64,000 nt of DNA from Ligustrum vulgare (Eukaryota; Streptophyta; Magnoliopsida; Lamiales; Oleaceae), in NCBI GenBank assembly GCA_963555705.1, contig OY743181.1:29206513-29270512 (forward strand), given 5' to 3'. Both the position numbers and the translations under genes were made by a program. Shown here in pieces: positions 44,377-56,944 of this stretch; position 1 is the stretch's first letter; each line of letters opens with the position of its first letter. The notes under the pieces are model-generated. The model ran no database searches. It was not told the DNA's origin and saw only the letters and a program-made list of their open reading frames with translations.

Positions 44377-46416
44377 TATTAGAGAATAAATAGAATCATC
44401 TAGAATATGTTTTCATCTAGAATATAATTATGTTATTTAGTCATCTAGAAAGGTTGTTAGATCTAGCACACGTGCTATGATTCGTCCACACAAGTCTACT
44501 TTGTAACTGCAATATCAATAAGAAAAGTCTTTCTCCTATTATCTTAATATGTTATCACATCCAGATGTACCTCCTGTTGTAGCAACTACTAATGCACTTT
44601 TTGAATTGTTTGATCTACAGGAGCCACTTCCTCCCATGCTACCATCCGTTTCCATCTCTAATGCCTCACCCGATGGCCCTTCAAATGCTCATCCTATTCG
44701 TAGACGTTCAAAGTCTGGCATTATCAAACCTAAGGTGTTCATTGCTGCTCAAGAACCACGTACTGCAAAAGAAGCTTTAGAATGTGAGGATTGGAAATTG
44801 GATATGAAGGATGAATAATTGTCTTTGCTCCAAAATCACACATGGACACTTGTGTTGTTACCTAATGGAAGACAAGCTATAGGCTGTAAATGGGTATTCA
44901 AAGTTAAAGAAAATTAAGGATGGGACTGTCCATAAGTACAAAGCTCACCTCGTTGCAAAGGGTTTTCATTAAGTTGAGGGATTTGATTTCACAAAGACAT
45001 TTAGCCCAGTCATAAAACTAGCAATTATTCAAGTTATTTTGACAATTGCTCTTACTCACAATTGGAATATAAGTTAGTTAGACGTTAATAAAACTTTCTT
45101 AAATGGTGATTTGAAGGGAGAAAATTTCATGGTGCAACCACCTGGTTTTGAAGATCCAACCAATCCCAAGTTTGTTTGTAGGTTGTATATGGCCTAAAAC
45201 AAGCCGCGCGAGCTTGGTTCAAGAAGCTATATGGTACTTTGATTCATTTGGGATTTGTTTCTGCCAAGTCCGACCGGCTTTTGTTTGTTCTGCATACTTC
45301 TCAGTATTGCACCATCTTGTTAATCTACATAGATGATATCTTGGTAACCAGAAGTTCATCCAAGGAAGTCTCTTCACTTATTATTGCTCTCAACAATCAA
45401 AGACTTAGGTAATCTCAGTTACTTCCTTGGCATCCAGATGACTGAAACAAGTTCTGGCCTTTATTTGTCCCAAAATAAATATGTGAATGACTTACTTTGC
45501 AAAGCTAAAATGCAATATGCAAATGGTATTAGTACTCCCATGACCAGTGGACAAAATCTTTGTGGCCATAGTAGTGATCATGTCAAAGATATTTAGCTTT
45601 ATAAAGGCATTGTGGGAGCTCTGCAATATGCTACAATTACTTGGCCAGAAATTTCATACTCAGTTAATCGAGTGTGCCAATTTCTTCACAGACCTCTTGA
45701 AGCTCATTGGTAGGTGGTCAAAAAGATTTTAGGATATCTGGCTGGTTTCTTAGACTCTTGAATTCATCTTTTCAAAAGTTCAAATATGAAAATCAATGGC
45801 TTTTGTGATACCGATTGAGTGTCTGACCCAGATGATCGACGCTCTACTTCCAAGCTCTGTCTTTACCTTGGATCCAACATAATTTTGTAGTAATTTAAGA
45901 AACATATGGTATCCCAATCTAGGACTGAAGCAGAGTACTGCAACCTTGCTCATTTAATTGTTGAAGTTACTTGGTTATCCTCATCCTCCAATATTGTGTT
46001 GTGACAATCTCACTATTGTTATGCTCTAATCTAACCCGATTCAACATGCACGTACAAAATACATTGAATTAGATCTTTACTTTGTAAGGGAAAAAGTTGT
46101 GAAAGGTTCATTGGTTGTTAAACATATTCCTAGCCTTGCTCAAGTTCTGATGTTTTAACAAAGGCCATTTCCAATTATAGATTTTATGAGTTGCGTTCCA
46201 AACTTAGAGTTGTCTCATTGGGCACTTTGAGTTTGAGGGGGGCTATTAGAGAATAAATTGAATCATCTAGAATATATTTTCATCTAGAATATATTTTTGT
46301 TATTTAGTCATCTAGAAGGGTTGTTAGATCTAGCCCATGTGCTGTGATTCCTCTATATAAGTCTACTTTGTAACTGCAATATCAATAAGAAAATCCTTTC
46401 TCCTATTCTCTTAATA
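44377..46416 (+). mobile_element. Small Ty1/copia derivative with TA...TA termini and perfect TSD CAACT
   Basis: Two LTRs of 173 bp each (44377-44549, 46244-46416) begin TATTAGAGAATAAAT and end TTAATA. CAACT at 44372-44376 and 46417-46421 is an exact 5-bp target duplication, which fixes the termini. The primer site reads TGTTATCA (initiator tRNA-Met type, TGGTATCA, with one change) at 44550. GAGGGGGGC precedes the 3' LTR. Gag and the integrase core are missing; only the later part of pol remains. Confidence 0.85.
44550..46240 (+). pseudogene. Copia pol remnant (linker, reverse transcriptase, RNase H)
   Basis: The open start 44549-44818 encodes a Pro/Ser-rich linker with RRRSKSGIIKPK, then EPRTAKEALECEDWKLDM, the usual entry to copia RT. 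Next come GCKWVFKVK near 44883, VYGLKQAARAWFKKL near 45187, the catalytic YIDDILVT box near 45328, and LSYFLGIQMTETSSGLYLSQ near 45414. RNase H text follows in broken frames to about 46190 (for example SRTEAEY-like text near 45916). Many stops and frame shifts make it inactive. The integrase core that should precede the linker is absent, so it is an internal deletion derivative. Confidence 0.9.
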
Positions 46417-46421
46417 CAACT

Positions 46422-47301
46422 AGAGAGGTTGACATGCTGCATGGGATGGAGATAGTAATATGCAAGACATCAAGAGTTTATTTTCAATTTGGAAACATGT
46501 TAAACATTATTGTTTTCTTAGTTCAACCTTCAATTTTGGTATTTATGTAAGTATCTTAAACCTCCTCATGGAAATCAAGTCTATGTTAATTTTGAAGATG
46601 TTGGGACGTTGTATATAAAATTGATTTTGAACAATTTATGTGATTAATTAAGTGAAAATCGTTAGTCGGTGAATGAGAAATTAAGCCGCATAAATATGTG
46701 ACAATGTTGGAAATTTAGTATAATATTACGAAATATTCTCGAATTAATTTAAATGAAAAGATGTGTATTTTCATATGAAAGATTGTGATTTTTGAAATTG
46801 TTATTTTTCAATATGTATGTCTCTTCAATTAGAGACAAATTTGAAAATATGTGTCTTTTGAAAGATTATGTCTTTTGAGATACAACTTTCCAACAACTAT
46901 CTATAGACCACATAAGCTTGGATTTTAATTCATCATTCGTTCATTTTTCATTCTTGAATTATCACGTTGATGCATATTCACATGGAAATAAATCCTGCAT
47001 TTATTTTGAGTCAAGTTTCATATGAAGAGAGTTCAAAACATAAGTAAGTTCGTCGGTTTTTGTAATTTGGGGTGCTCCTCTTGCAAGACATGGTCATTGT
47101 ACCTTGGAAGACGAATGACAGATAATCGTTAGCACTTATGTGGATAATTATTGTCTTAAGGACAAAGAGTTAGACTCTTGCCTCAACCGAATTTACATTC
47201 ATGCATTTTTGGTTTCTACTTCATGTATTAAATTTCAGTAAGTAGAAATTCCGTCTAATTTCACGTATGTAAAAGGTATGTTATTAGAATATAAGTACAT
47301 A
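46422..47301. other. Unassigned sequence with LTR-like text
   Basis: TGTTGGAAATTTAGTAT near 46704 and ACCTTGGAAGACGAATGAC near 47101 resemble copia LTR wording, but I cannot pair termini or find a TSD. No gene is seen. Confidence 0.3.
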
Positions 47302-47494
47302 TTTGGTACCCATTATTTCAAACCTCATTTAAAAAAAAAAAACTCATTTTCGACCACACATTCTACTAATAAAATAATCTAAATATAAGCCAAAAATAAA
47401 AAATAAAAAAATAAAACTTTTGCTTTTTAACAACACATACTCCAAAAGCTTAATATTACAAGGCACATTATTTTTTAATAATGGGTCTCAAACA
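47302..47494. mobile_element. MITE-like element, about 193 bp
   Basis: Left TTTGGTACCCATTAT and, reverse complemented right, TTTGAGACCCATTAT form terminal inverted repeats with an AT-rich interior. Confidence 0.55.
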
Positions 47495-48724
47495 GGGTAT
47501 GATTATGCACCTTAATTTTTCCCAACAAAAGGTTTGGTGACATGTTTAGTAGACTGATTAGAACAAAAGTGAAATTTGAAGTCTAAAGGTAGGATATTAC
47601 TGAAACATGTGATTGTATGTATGATCATAAATGTCTATTTATTTTTTCCTTCTGTTCTTTTGATGATGATCTCTGAATCACCAAAATTGATGTCTAATTA
47701 AATATATATCTAGTGTTCATCATTTGCAGAAAATGCGGCCTCATTATTTCTGACTCCTTTTATCTCGGATGTTAGAGATTTTTTCTTGTTTTCTACTTGA
47801 CCAACAAGACTGTTGGATGGAAAACTTCATTCTATGTCAAAATAGTGTGTATTATTGTAATGTTAATTACCTTAAATAGCACGACAATCTAACATGTAAA
47901 TTTGCTCAGTTGCATAATTTAGACATAAGCTGGTGGTTCTAGACAAACGTAATAGTTAGAGTGATGGAACATTAAATTTTTTTTTTTTCTTTTTGGCTGT
48001 TAATCTAAAGACCTTGTATGTTTGACCCTTTGCATATGATGTCGCAGTAGATATCTCAAATAGAAGTTTAATAGTACGATTTATGTACATAAATCAATAT
48101 CATAAGTTTCATCTTAGTTATGATACAAGAGTTCTAGCAATAGTACAAGTAGGTTGAAGGCAAAACTTGAACTATTATAAGTTTTTTTAGAATTTGAAGT
48201 TGTGTGAAGACTTATTAGATACATGTGCGAGTAATTTTTATTAAGAGGCTTTTGGGTCTAACTGGCACCACGAAGTAATGAAATTAGTCAGTTATCTATC
48301 TTAGAGCATGTTTGGAAAGTATTTATAAACTATAAATGGATAGAAAAGAGTTATGGATACCCTTCATCTCTCCCTTCTTTGTATATATGTGTGCACGATC
48401 ATGTGCAAGTGAGTCCAAATCCAGTATTATTTTGGGGATTAAATCACACATAATATATCCATTTATTTTTTTTCCAACTACATTTGTCTACTAGTCTATG
48501 TTAGTTTTTCGTCTCTTTATGGTATATATGTATATGCTAGAATCAATCCATTTGAATGGTAGCAAGGAGTTGAATGCAGACATGAACAGTGAACATGAGG
48601 TTTGATTGTAAGACGTGGAGGAGATGAAGGAAGAGGTAGTTGGTTAACTAAGAACAAAATCTTATAATAACTCATATTGCCTTGAAGCTCATCTTGTCAC
48701 TGCTCCTTCCTTTGCTGTTTCTTT
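47495..48724. other. Unassigned AT-rich sequence
   Basis: No gene, RNA or repeat structure recognised. GAGCATGTTTGGAAAGT near 48304 resembles the MITE terminus at 60747, but no partner end is found. Confidence 0.4.
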
Positions 48725-50452
48725 TTAATCGAAAATGTAAATATATATAGATTAAAAATTAAGATACACAACAGGGCATACTTGGGAAGTACAGATCGAA
48801 CTTGCTATTACATCTAAAGAAGCAAGAAATTAAAATCAAAACTTGGAAGTGGCCAAGCACAAAATGGGCAACATGCCATTATAATGTCAAAAGGGGTCCG
48901 TAAACAAATACACTGGGCATACCCAGGAATAAGTGCGGAAAAAACCCCATAAGTCCAAATACAAATACACCAGGCGTACTCGGTAAAATGATGGGAAAAG
49001 TCATACATGTACAGTGGACGGTCCCGGGAAAAGGAAAGACATAACTACAACTAAAAAAGACAAATTAGATCTGAATAGCTAAAGTTTCGTAAAGACTCAA
49101 AAATGAGGATAAAAAGTGAAAAGTGTCTTGTATACATGTGTTTTGATCCTTCTAAATATGTTATTAACAATGGGTCTAAGGTGCCGCCAGGGTACATCCC
49201 AACTGGAAAAGGTTGGAGATCCACAAATGCTGGCAGCGCAGATGTAGTATGTTCGAATCCTCACAAGTTCGGATTTGTTAGATACTTTGTCAGTCTAGTG
49301 GGTGGTACCCAGACCCTGTTCAGCTTGGGGCATAACCTGCAATTCACATTCTCCACCAATGCCCAAGACAAGGGTGGTGGGGCGCCTAAGGTAGACGTTC
49401 AAACCTTTTTTTTTTTTTTTTTTTAACAATGGATCTAAGGTTTTCAAAGTGTAGCCTATTTCTAGCAATCCATATGTGGTAGATGGTACTAGCTAAAGCA
49501 ATGCGTTTTGATATACCTTTCCAAGAGGTCTTGCGAGCTTCCTTCATAAGTCATTTTAATGCTAGGTAGCGTCCTCATACTTCTTCTGATCCAGAGCCAA
49601 GCTTTGATGCGTGTTCAGATTTTAGAAGTAAATGAGTGTTGGAAGAACGTGTTGGTGTGATAAAACGAGTAATCACAAAACCCGCATCCATGGTCCATGT
49701 AAATAAAATTCATCCTATCTTTGGTTAATAATTCGCCCAAAGTCGCAAGCTAAATGATGAATGAGTGTTTCAGGAAATACTAGGATTCCACACAGTTTTC
49801 ACCCAAATTCTATGTTTCCCACATTCTCTAACATATTCATAAGTTGCCCCACATGTGAATTTGCCCCCAGAGTTCCAAGAATTAATTTTATAGACAACAG
49901 CCTCGACTATCCCTTCTTTGCTCATAATAAAGTCTCTAATTGATAGGATTTTCTTGAGCAAAGTTGAGTCGTCCTTCTTTGGTATGATATCCCAAATGGA
50001 TTTACCTCTAAGGTAAATATGGTCCACCCAATGAATCTAAAGGCCATCCTTTTTGGCATAGAAGTTCCAAAGAACCTTTGCAAGTAGGGATGCATTCCAT
50101 CCCTTGAGATCGCGAAGTCAAAGTCCTCCTTGTGATTTAGGAAGACAAATAAACTTCCAAGCCACTAATGGTTTCTCCCCCATTCCATAAGAAGTTCTGG
50201 CATAATCTGATAATTTTCTCCAAAAACATTGCTGGGATAGGCAGGACAAAAAACTAGAAGGTGTAAATGCCTTGTATACTATTACTCGGATCAATTCAAC
50301 TATGCTGCATATAATAAGGAATTTTTTGGCCAAATAGCGATGGAATCCGCCAATTTATCAACGAAAGGAGCGAAGTGGGTGACCCCTGAGCTTTTGTGCA
50401 GCCAAGGGGATGCTGGGGTATCTAAAAAGTATAGTGCCCCTCGAGATGTTTG
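48725..50452 (-). pseudogene. 3' part of a LINE (non-LTR retrotransposon) pseudogene
   Basis: Read on the minus strand, the text after the RT active-site region of plant L1-type LINEs is present: FRYPSIPLAAQKLR near 50425, SIAIWPKNSL near 50345, PLVAWKFICLPKSQGGL near 50165, then DHIYLRGKSIWDIIPKKDDS near 50020 and the C-terminal zf-RVT-like region. The last readable residues, IWIARNRLHFENLRSIVN, end exactly where a SINE is inserted (49423), and the frame resumes beyond it with IFRRIKTHVYKTL. A probable 3' untranslated tail runs to about 48725. The frame is broken several times. The upstream part is cut at 50452 by an LTR element; a separate RT fragment lies at 54056-54203. Confidence 0.8.
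49183..49422 (+). mobile_element. SINE with 19-bp target duplication and oligo(T) tail
   Basis: The duplications at 49164-49182 and 49423-49441 (TTAACAATGGGTCTAAGGT and the same with one G-to-A change) flank 240 bp ending in about 18 T residues. A B-box-like GTTCGAATCC lies at about 49253. Insertion in the LINE reading frame and the long TSD show insertion by LINE machinery. The A box is uncertain, so the tRNA origin is likely but not certain. Confidence 0.75.
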
Positions 50453-53400
50453 TGTTGGATAAAATTGGTGCACAATTATCTTCTTTTAATAAAAAATATG
50501 TGCATGCAAAGACAATTAAATAACAACTTACACTTGCAAAATATCAAATAAATTTTGACTTGCTGAAATCATGAAACGCATATATAATTTCAACTTACTA
50601 AAATTGAGAAATTAGAAGGAGATAAAATGAAGCGAGGTATGTAAATGCAAATCTCCTTAAGAAGGATTTCATCCCCTGCACTGGTACTAACATGTTCAAA
50701 TGGATGTCAATCTCCTAAGATACAACACTTCTTCTAAAATTAATATAGCACGGTATTAATTTTGTCCGCGCGAACCAACGCTTGACTATACTCTTCAAGA
50801 ATGGAATAAACATCGAACAATAAATATCGAATGTGAAACTCAAAATAATTTGGAAATTATTTTGACAGAATTTGCAGAAAGAAAGAATGAGAAATCAATT
50901 ATATGAAAATGATTTGGAGTAAGAAATATGGAAAATGAGGTCCCTATTTATAGATTTTCAAGTATTTCTTAAAAAATATTGCATCTTTTGGCAAAGTTAA
51001 TTTAAACTTTTATATCATACATTTTCATTTTTAATGGTCTAGATTGCACATGTTGAAAATGTGATGACTTTTCATATTTCAATCTTTTGAATAGTCACAT
51101 CCAATTATGACTTTTCGATATGCACATTTATATTTGAAAAATTGTAACCAACCATTGCAACAATTGGAAACTTTTCTAATTCACAATATAAATAATTGAC
51201 CAATTATTCCAACAATCCCTCACATGAATGGAAGAAGTCGACCCAGAACAAGGAAGATGAAGAGGAGTACAATTTGAAAGATAATGCATCAAGATAGGTA
51301 GCTTTCGCTTTGAACCTTCCATAGGAAGAATCTATCGAACTCACTTGGCTAATCAATGAACATAATGTTTTGAACTATCAGCCGTTATTGTAGGCTCAGA
51401 AAAAAGATCAAACACATCATCTCTTGTATCAAACTTGGTTCTTTATTGTGTTCATTATTTCAGCCCTGAACAACTTGGGTTCTGCGAGTGCTTTTAGAGA
51501 ATTTGCCTAAGTAAAATTCTCAAAGAACGGCCACGTTCGCACTAACATAGGTGATATTCTATAAAAAGTATCCTAAAATACCCCAATTGTACTAATTACA
51601 AAATATAGTTATCATTAAAAGCGAAGCTTATCCTTAACTTTCTTCGTAGGAAACACTTTTGCATCATTGAAATGGGAATGGGTAAAAGCTCTGAAGTGCT
51701 TCTCATCGAGTCAATCATAACTCGTTTGTTTTCCTATTGAACCTAGTTTGTAGGATCTCCAGTCGCCTGGTTAGGTTTCCATTAAGCTGGCCCATTAGTT
51801 TAGGCTTTACACCCATTTCCCTCATCGCGCACTCTACTCTCTAGATAACTCATTTGTAAACAGATCCGATAGGTTATCCTTTAATAAAATAATCAGCATT
51901 GTTCCATTTAAGAGTAACTGCCATAATGACATAAATTCAAGAGTTACTTTTATATACGACATTTTGTGCCATATGATTTATAGCTAGAAATCTCAATATA
52001 ATGATATAATAGGCACAAATGTCACCAATTTCAAAATCCTTCGAAAACGTATGAAGTGATCATGCTTCATTCTAACTTTATTGAAAGCACTAATTTATTT
52101 TGATTCTTAAGTTGTATTAAGGATTTCCACAAAATAACTACACTCTCAATAGTAAAATATATTTACTAGTAGATTTTAAATCCTAGCATTAGATATCCAA
52201 TTCTCAACATCATGCGCATATTAATTTTAACAAGGCATTCAGTACAATGCAATTTATCATTTCAAATATTTTCGAATATTATAATATTCTAATTTGAAGA
52301 AAGCAATGACAACCCCCACAAATCATGGGTTGCATTCGAGCTTTAATTGAGAATGTTATGCAAACAATCATCATACCCCCCACAATACCCACAATAATAG
52401 GTTAGGCCAGAACTTAGAGTTCACCAGCTCTTTTAAATTCTATTATGTTTTTAATAATATTTATCCACTCACTTCTAGTCAACATATAAGTGGCTAGCAA
52501 TATCAATGAAAGCTCATGTACTTTCATATTTAGGACGATCAATAATAATCGTTTTTTGTTTAAGGTCCATTACATGTAATATATCATTCTTGTATATTGA
52601 AGGGCTTTCACCATTTCCACATTTTCACAAAAGGTAATTTTAAGAATGTCAACTGTAGATTGTACTATCCCAATGAAGACTAGGATGGATCCAAATTCAT
52701 ATTAAGAATGAATTTTTCGATCCACACAATACTCAGTCCAAACTTTTAACATTCATCAACTCTATTCCCATGCGAAATCAATATTTTGAGAGAAACCTAC
52801 TGTTTCTTGAAAAAAATAATAATAACAAATATGCAATACATATTAAAATTTCAAACTAGCTTTTACGTTGGAATCCGTCTTAAGATTGTTGGATAAAATT
52901 GGTGCCTAATTATATTCTTTCAACAAAAAAATACGTGCATGCAAAGACGATTAAAAAATGACTTACACTTGCAAAATATCGAATAAATTTTTACTTATCG
53001 AAATCAAGATATGCACATATAATTTCAACATACTAAAATGGAGAAATAAGAAGGAGATAAAATGAAGCGAGGTATGCGAATGCAAATCTCCTTAAGAGAC
53101 GGATTTTGCCCCATGCACTGGTGATAACAGGTTCAAATGGACGTCCATCTCCCAAGATACAGCGCTTCTTCCAAAATTAATATAGTACGGTATTAATTTT
53201 TCCTGCGAACCAACGCTTGACTATACTCTTAAAGAATGGAATAAACATTGAATAATAAATATCGAATATGAAACTCAAAATAATTTGAAAATTATTTTGA
53301 CAGAATTTGCAGAAAGAAAGAATGAGAAATCAATTATATGAAAATAATTTGGAGTAGGAAAATGGAAAATGAGGTCCCTATTTATAGATTTTCAAGTGTT

Positions 53401-53648
53401 TCTTAAAAAATGTTGCATCTTTTGGCAAAGTTAATTTAAACCACTAGATCATACATTTTCATTTTTAATGGTCTAAATTGCACATGTTCAAAAGATGACG
53501 ACTTTTCATATTTCAATCTTTTCAATAGTCACATCCAATTATGACTTCTCGAAATGGACATTTATATTTGAAAAGTTGTGACCAACCATTACAATAATTG
53601 GAGACTTTTCCAAATCACACTATAAATAATTGATCAATTATTCCATCA
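50453..53648 (-). mobile_element. Non-autonomous LTR element (probably copia-like), minus strand, 3.2 kb
   Basis: Direct repeats 50453-51213 and 52887-53648 begin TGTTGGATAAAATTGGTG and end TCCAACA (left) or TCCATCA (right). Minus-strand TATA boxes (CTATAAATAG at 50953-50944 and 53387-53378) and a purine-rich ATGTGAGGGAT next to the left LTR set the orientation. The 1.67-kb interior has no gag or pol motif. The flanks GTTTG and GTTGG may be a TSD with one mismatch. It sits inside the LINE. Confidence 0.8.
51214..52886 (-). other. Non-coding interior of the minus-strand LTR element
   Basis: No long frame or conserved protein motif is seen in either strand. The 3' end bears the polypurine tract (51224-51214). 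It could depend on proteins from a relative. Confidence 0.5.
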
Positions 53649-54055
53649 GTTGGAAAAATGTGAATGAGAAATTGGAGTTCACTTTGAACTTCGCATGGTC
53701 CATGTTTTTGTCTATTTTAAACTAGAAACTCCTAAAATTATTGTTGTTAATTAAGGAGTAAATATTAACATTTAAACTCCTCATTTATTACAATTAATTG
53801 AGGAGTTATGTGTCTTGTTAATGGTGGAGTTATTTTGTAACTCCATTATCTTAAGTGGGGGCTATTTAACTACATTCCCTCAAATTGTTTTAGACACAAC
53901 AATAAAGTCATTTTTTTGTCAAGAAACATTTTGTTCTATATTTTGTCCATGTTTTATTTTGTCTTTTGGAAGATTGTTCATATATAAGTTCAGTTCGTCG
54001 GAGTGGTAACTTTGTACTGGGTTGACTACTCAACCTCTGTTATATCCTGGGAGAC
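53649..54055. other. Unassigned insertion or LTR-like remnant
   Basis: Text such as CATATATAAGTTCAGTTCG and ATATCCTGGGAGACAAACGC looks like a copia LTR end, but only one end is visible. It separates the two LINE fragments together with the LTR element to its left. Confidence 0.3.
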
Positions 54056-54203
54056 AAACGCTAAGAAAACCTCAAGCACAGATTGGTGAGGAAAGGTGAA
54101 AAAGGGTCACCCTGTCGTAGCCCCTTTTTCCTTTAAAAAAACCATGTAGGTCTCCATTAAGTCTAATGGAGTATGTTGGTGAAGTAACACATTCCACGAT
54201 CCA
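54056..54203 (-). pseudogene. LINE reverse transcriptase fragment
   Basis: The minus strand encodes the L1-type RT block with the GLRQGDPFSPFL motif near 54115, preceded by SPTYSIRLNGDLHGFF. It belongs just upstream of the RT active site. It has the same orientation as the LINE relic at 48725-50452, and is probably the same element. The segment with the catalytic aspartates is not found between them, so it is deleted or too decayed to see. The left side of the LINE (higher coordinates) is lost after 54203. Confidence 0.8.
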
Positions 54204-54328
54204 AGCAACAAAAATATTATACTATTATTATGTAAATATAAATACCTTAATAAAAGGAAGAATATGACTTAGCATTGATATTTTCTTACTTGAAAAGAAA
54301 AATATGGATAAGGAAAATATTTTTGTTC
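54204..54328. other. Short AT-rich stretch between the LINE fragment and element 5
   Basis: No structure recognised. Confidence 0.3.
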
Positions 54329-54530
54329 TGCTATAAAACTACCAAAACTAGAACAAGAAATAAATAGATATGAAGAGAACATGAGAGTAATACTTCTCAT
54401 TAGGTGTGTCTATGAATGAAATATAAGCCCTTATTTATAGGGGTGGATAATGGCACAAACGTAATAATGTAAAGTTTACAGGGGTATAATGGTAATTGGT
54501 CATTCACATAAAATATATTATTTATAATAT
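54329..54530 (-). mobile_element. 3' LTR of element 5
   Basis: It matches 60225-60423 along its length. The plus-strand text starts TGCTATAAAACTACC, and GCCCCTTGAA (the complement of the polypurine tract) follows at 54532. Confidence 0.75.
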
Positions 54531-54559
54531 TGCCCCTTGAATGACCCATTATGCAATTT

Positions 54560-55190
54560 TCTGTCTCGTTAAAACCTTGCTAAGAAAACTCAGTAGGATA
54601 AAATTTGAGCAAAGGAAAAAGAGTACAGCTGATCCCCCTGATATTGGCCATCGTGAATCATTGAGTCTAATATTCGAAATGACATCAAATGATAAGTAGA
54701 ACAAATCATGTACTGAAGCTTGAAGTTCTGAAGTGTTGCCCCGTTAAAACCTTGTCAGTAAAACCCAGTGGGATAATACCTGAACGAAGGAAAAAGAGTA
54801 CAGCATGATTCTCCCCCTGGAGTGTGCAATTGAGTATTCATGGACTTCTTAAATATTGATACCATCTTTCATCTGAATATGTATATATATAAACATCTCG
54901 TTGTGTGTAGACGATATCATAACATTCTTCATAAGATGTCTGTGATTTTCTTCATTTGTTGATATCATTCCAGCGTACTTTAAAGAGAGAGTTTGTTGTT
55001 GAATTATAGCTCGCAGATAGCTATGATAATGTCTCAAAAACCTTACTAGGAAAACCCTGTGGGAAAAAATCTTAGGGAAGGGAAAAAGAGTACATTATTT
55101 TCATTAATACGGCACAACTACTGCCTCATTAAAAACCTAAGAAAACCCCGTGGACAAAACCTCAGTTAAGGGAAAAAGAGTGCAACGCGT
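54560..55190 (-). repeat. Four irregular repeats near the 3' end of element 5
   Basis: The plus-strand text GTTAAAACCTTG...AAAACCCAGTGGGATAA...GGAAAAAGAGTACA recurs at about 54574, 54744, 55038 and 55131. On the minus strand it reads TGTACTCTTTTTCC..., wording I have seen often near the 3' end of plant copia elements (memory, not checked). Confidence 0.6.
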
Positions 55191-56940
55191 ATTTATTCCT
55201 TTTATGGAATATCACAAGTATATTGATGCAATCTCGAATCTTTTTAGCAAACATATCATTTATGATGAGCTTTATATGAATCGCTCATAGCTCATTTATG
55301 ATGTCATAACATGCTATATCAAGTAATGTTTTACTAATTTACAGATTGCATTTTTCACTTCTGGTAAATAATTAAACATATTTATTTCCATATTCACTTC
55401 TGGTGAATAATAAAATATTCATTTTCAAACTTACTTCTATTGAATGATCAATTTCCCATATATCAAAAATAGTACACTCCAATTTCAATTTCAATTTTAA
55501 CATATTATATCATGGAGTCATTCGTATCATTCTATAGTGATACTACTCTGGGTATATTGAAAATTTCAATGATTATACATGTATGTTCTTGTATCTCATA
55601 AACCACAATTTCTAATTTGTATAAGTATAATCAATCATTGAAATAGATATCAATTTCGACATATAATCTATAATCATTTTACTTGAAATCCAACTTACTG
55701 CGATCAACTGGTACATCAAAGAATACTCCCAAAGTACCGAGATGAGAATCATACATTTTGATCTCACTCAATAGTATATCAAAGAGCTCAAGCTAATGAT
55801 TTCGATTATAGTCTCATCCACTATATATTATGCCAGTTCTTTGAAAAAATTCGCGAGCAACGAGTTGTTTTTTACGACTATGTAATATTTTTCATTTGCA
55901 CAAATAACTGCTGGCTTTACACATTTAAGTGTTTGAACTTCAGGTCCTCTAACAATAATCCCTACATTGGGATTTTTATATTTGGCCAAAGTATTTTATA
56001 TTTCATCAACCTCATTTTCATAAGAGATTTGTGTAATGTATGTAGTCGACTTATTTCTCGATTCCAATTTATCTCAATATATACATAACATCTAGTGATC
56101 TATTTATATTTCCTGTCATCATGTACCCGAATCTCTTATCATTTAACTATGTCCCTTTTACTTATCATGAATATTTAGCCTCATAGAGATTATCTCAGTT
56201 ATTCAAGATATATTTGTTTTTGGAATCGATTGTCATTATGCTTCAGGCATAAAAATGTTTCAGGCACGTTTTCCCCAAAATGTTCACAAATTTTATATTA
56301 TATCAATCGGCTAAAAATGTCGCAACACATGTTATTCATATTTAGGGATATAATCTCAATCATATATATAAGTACATTTTTGTGGAGTGTATACATATCT
56401 CACTTCTTAGAAATCATAAAGCTTCCCAAGCTAAACAAGTTATTCTCATAGCAAATTATTTGAGGCTTTTGATGATATAATCGTTCATTATAGAACTTCT
56501 GTTTCAATACTGTTTTATTTCACTTCTATGTATGAAAATTCATTTTAATACAGTATCAATGCACTTTCGGTTCAATACACTATATATTTCACTTATGAAC
56601 TTCTGGTTCGATACTATATATATATTTCACTTGTACGTATTAACTTCTGGTTCAGTACAATATTTACTTGTTTGAATTTATAACTCAGTATACCTTGATT
56701 TATTATATCTAAAAATGTGATTAGAACGAAAACTCAAGAAAATAATCCTTGTCCCCATCTTTGACTGCAAATCTTTCCTCTTTTCTTGGTGAAATTAATG
56801 ACACGCGGAGCCACCGCTCTTTTACTCGTTAAATAATGCATTTAAATTGATCATTTAGGAAGAAGATTTGATCCATAAAAAATGGATGTTATATTATCAA
56901 ATATTTGCAAATACTACTCTAATCTTCCAGTAAATGTTTT
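55191..56940. other. AT-rich interior of element 5
   Basis: CACTTCTGGT and AACTTCTGGTTC words recur every few tens of bases (for example 55359, 55408, 56603 and 56641). Related CTTCTGGTACC words appear at 58920-59030. No coding motif is seen. Confidence 0.4.
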
Positions 56941-56944
56941 GAAA

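Noticed and set aside
49103..49426. A 107-codon plus-strand frame as a gene
   Set aside because: It spans the SINE and its target duplication and ends in the oligo(T) tail as poly-Phe.
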